This document shows positions 62,545-64,000 of a stretch of 64,000 bases of DNA, one piece after another (position 1 is the first letter of the stretch; each line of letters opens with the position of its first letter). The DNA lies in NCBI RefSeq assembly GCF_001039355.2, contig NW_019775479.1:179619-243618 (forward strand), given 5' to 3'. The DNA comes from Lingula anatina (taxonomy: Eukaryota; Brachiopoda; Lingulata; Lingulida; Lingulidae). The position numbers and the translations under genes are program-made. The notes beneath the pieces were generated by a model that was not told the DNA's origin, did no database searches, and saw nothing but the letters and a program-made list of their open reading frames with translations.

Positions 62545-63729
62545 CGTCTGTAAGTTAATTCAGCTGTCTGAAAGTGGAATGACTAGATCTTACAGAATTT
62601 ATTGGAGTGACTGTATAGTGGCTAGACAATTCTTAGTCAAAGCTTCTCATAGGCTGCAAATGATTTTTATTACATTTGCTCCTTTAAGCTATATCCCTGT
62701 TTTAATAATGATTAGAAACAAGTGGTCAAATGGATATGTAAGGAAATGGGCTGCTTATCCCAGGAGAAATTACCAATTTTTGCTGTATGGCTCATAGCTC
62801 ATGTATTGAGGTTTTAATAAGAGGCTGTAATGTAATTCTTACCACATTAACTGTGACATATTGGTCTTAATAACTTTATGGCCAGTAATATGTGTTATGT
62901 TTAGATTCAGTGGCTCAGAAGCCATCACTGAATTGGTTTTTAACCTGTGCTGAATACTGAACAAATGTTGTAAGGCTTTATGGCTCAACAAATAGTTGGC
63001 ACCTTCTCTCAGAGTATCATGGTAATAATTCCAAAATTTCAAATATCGCATATTTTTATCCTTCAAGAAAAATCTTGTTAGCTGCTGCTAATAGCATACT
63101 TTCTGACTTGCATTCCTCTTTTTTTTTTTCACGTAAATAATCTTTCTTAGATTTTGATGGAAAAGCATTGTTTAGTAAAAGATATATAATCAATTTTTTT
63201 CTTTCAAAGTTAGTGAGAAATATCTGTCAGTGGTGATATCAGAAAGCATTGTCTTAATGGTATAGTTCAGTACAAATTGGTCATTTGTGTCTGATTGATG
63301 TTCTTAAGAAATAACCCAAATAGTGTGCATTATGGCTTCATAGTCCATGGATATTTTGCATTCTACAAAGTGTTAAATTATTGTTGTCTTAACCCAAAGT
63401 GAACGAGATTATGGCCTTTTTGTCATTTTCCTTGCTGTAAAGAAAAGGTGCTCTTTGTTAAGTTTTAAAACCTGTCCACATTTGTCGTTCTGTTTTTGTT
63501 AAGTTTCATTCAATCTTAAAAAGAAGCAAATGTCAGTCAGTTACACAAGATGCAGATTAATCCATAAAAAGACAAATGTTTGTGTCTCATCCTTTGAGGG
63601 TGGGAAATGTAACTTCTGTTTAAAACTCGTTTTAATAATGATGGAGAGTGTAAAAAATATGTGAAGTGTCAAACTCTTATGCTTAGTATCTTGAGAATAA
63701 CTGATTTTTTCAGCTCCTGGTGCATCTGA
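57759..63729 (+). CDS. PPME1: PPME1, protein phosphatase 2A methylesterase 1
   Basis: Exons: 57759-57823, 58157-58256, 58419-58511, 58777-58834, 59138-59189, 59539-59607, 60025-60201, 60530-60595, 60918-61104, 61411-61471, 61633-61698, 62071-62115, 62265-62397, 63714-63729; 395 aa (human 386). It is an alpha/beta hydrolase that removes the methyl ester from the C-terminal Leu of the PP2A catalytic subunit. Seen: HGGGHSALSWAVF (oxyanion region), nucleophile elbow GHSMGGA with S146, acid D171 in VVIDVVEG, and His H359 in QCGHAVHED; spacing equals that of the human triad. A Glu-rich insert (about residues 245-255) matches the acidic loop of the vertebrate protein. Intron 2 is AT-AC (U12 type). 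The last exon (SSWCI, stop) is inferred from phase, a good acceptor and a tail like the human one. Confidence 0.93.
58257..58418 (+). other. PPME1: U12-type AT-AC intron 2 of PPME1
   Basis: The donor is GAGAAAAAT|ATATCCTTGC with no GT alternative, and the 3' end reads ATCTTAACTTAGACATAC|ATATTCC. CTTAAC is the branch-point consensus and lies about 11 nt before the AC. This is the acceptor that has correct spacing and keeps phase, giving DEKN-IFRVY as in human DTFRVY. An AG acceptor 8 nt upstream also keeps phase but lies too close to the branch point. Confidence 0.85.
62480..62541. repeat. CT microsatellite in PPME1 intron 13
   Basis: About 31 CT units. The rest of this 1.3 kb intron (62398-63713) is AT-rich with no recognisable element. 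Confidence 0.97.
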
Positions 63730-64000
63730 AATGATAACAGCACTTCATTTATGTTTGCAAAGATAATATTTTTTATTTCTCTTTTTTATTCCTCTTTTCT
63801 ATGTTTGAATTTATTACCATGTCAAAACTGTAGCAGCTTACCTTGCATTGTTTGTAGATGGCAAAGATGAGTTTGTTTTATGCTTTGGAAGTGAGTAATC
63901 CCTATTCATCTTACACTACAGAGGTAATCAATAAAATGTTTGGCTGGAAAAAAGAACATGCGTGGTGTACTAGAAGTGCTGTTTTACTAGTCATGAGTGG
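63730..64000 (+). other. Presumed PPME1 3' UTR to window end
   Basis: AT-rich sequence after the inferred stop; an AATAAA occurs at about 63930 (ATCAATAAAATG), a plausible poly(A) signal. If the last PPME1 exon lies outside the window, this is intron instead. Confidence 0.4.

Noticed and set aside
62398-63713. Additional PPME1 exon or separate small gene (frame 62579-62797)
   Set aside because: No homology to PPME1, and exon 13 already reaches the conserved C-terminus; the frame lacks usable splice support.

Overview
This is nuclear DNA from a bilaterian invertebrate: AT-rich, with short exons separated by introns of roughly 60 bp to 10 kb, and animal genes whose exons read clearly against vertebrate orthologues from memory. 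The species cannot be named from the sequence. Five conserved genes and one less conserved gene are present, left to right: CLN5 (+, lysosomal), CETN2-type centrin (-, centriole and nuclear EF-hand), NSDHL (+, sterol C4 demethylation), a single-exon LRR-Ig membrane protein (+, inside a 10.5 kb NSDHL intron), C2CD3 (-, centriole distal end and cilium formation) and PPME1 (+, PP2A methylesterase). CETN2/NSDHL and C2CD3/PPME1 are divergent pairs with only 120 bp and 288 bp between start codons. As I recall the human map, both pairs are also head-to-head neighbours there (Xq28 and 11q13.4), so these look like two very old bidirectional promoters.

The layout is distorted by assembly. Three single n bases (19353, 31108, 46676) mark joins, and at each one the sequence left of the n is repeated right of it. 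About 11 kb is present twice (20039-31107 and 31109-42357; last two NSDHL exons plus the 3' half of C2CD3), and about 4 kb is present twice (42716-46675 and 46677-50862; middle C2CD3 exons). The copies differ by SNPs, microsatellite length, in-frame codon repeats and one MITE insertion, as two alleles of a heterozygous animal would. I therefore read the window as four overlapping contigs laid end to end, not as real tandem duplications. Taking each exon once, C2CD3 closes as 46 coding exons with all phases matching, 2,658 codons before the stop.

The most unusual content is in the introns. C2CD3 and PPME1 carry three U12-type (minor spliceosome) introns, two of them AT-AC, with one AT-AC intron near the 5' end of each divergent partner. 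C2CD3 also has a fixed GC-AG intron, two donors that are GT in one copy and GC in the other, and an in-frame partial duplicate of one exon. CLN5 has a 12-nt microexon. A palindromic MITE family occurs twice, once as a clean presence/absence difference between the duplicated copies. I found no prokaryotic, viral or CRISPR-like system. Gene calls rest on recognising conserved protein sequence by eye; no database search was run.
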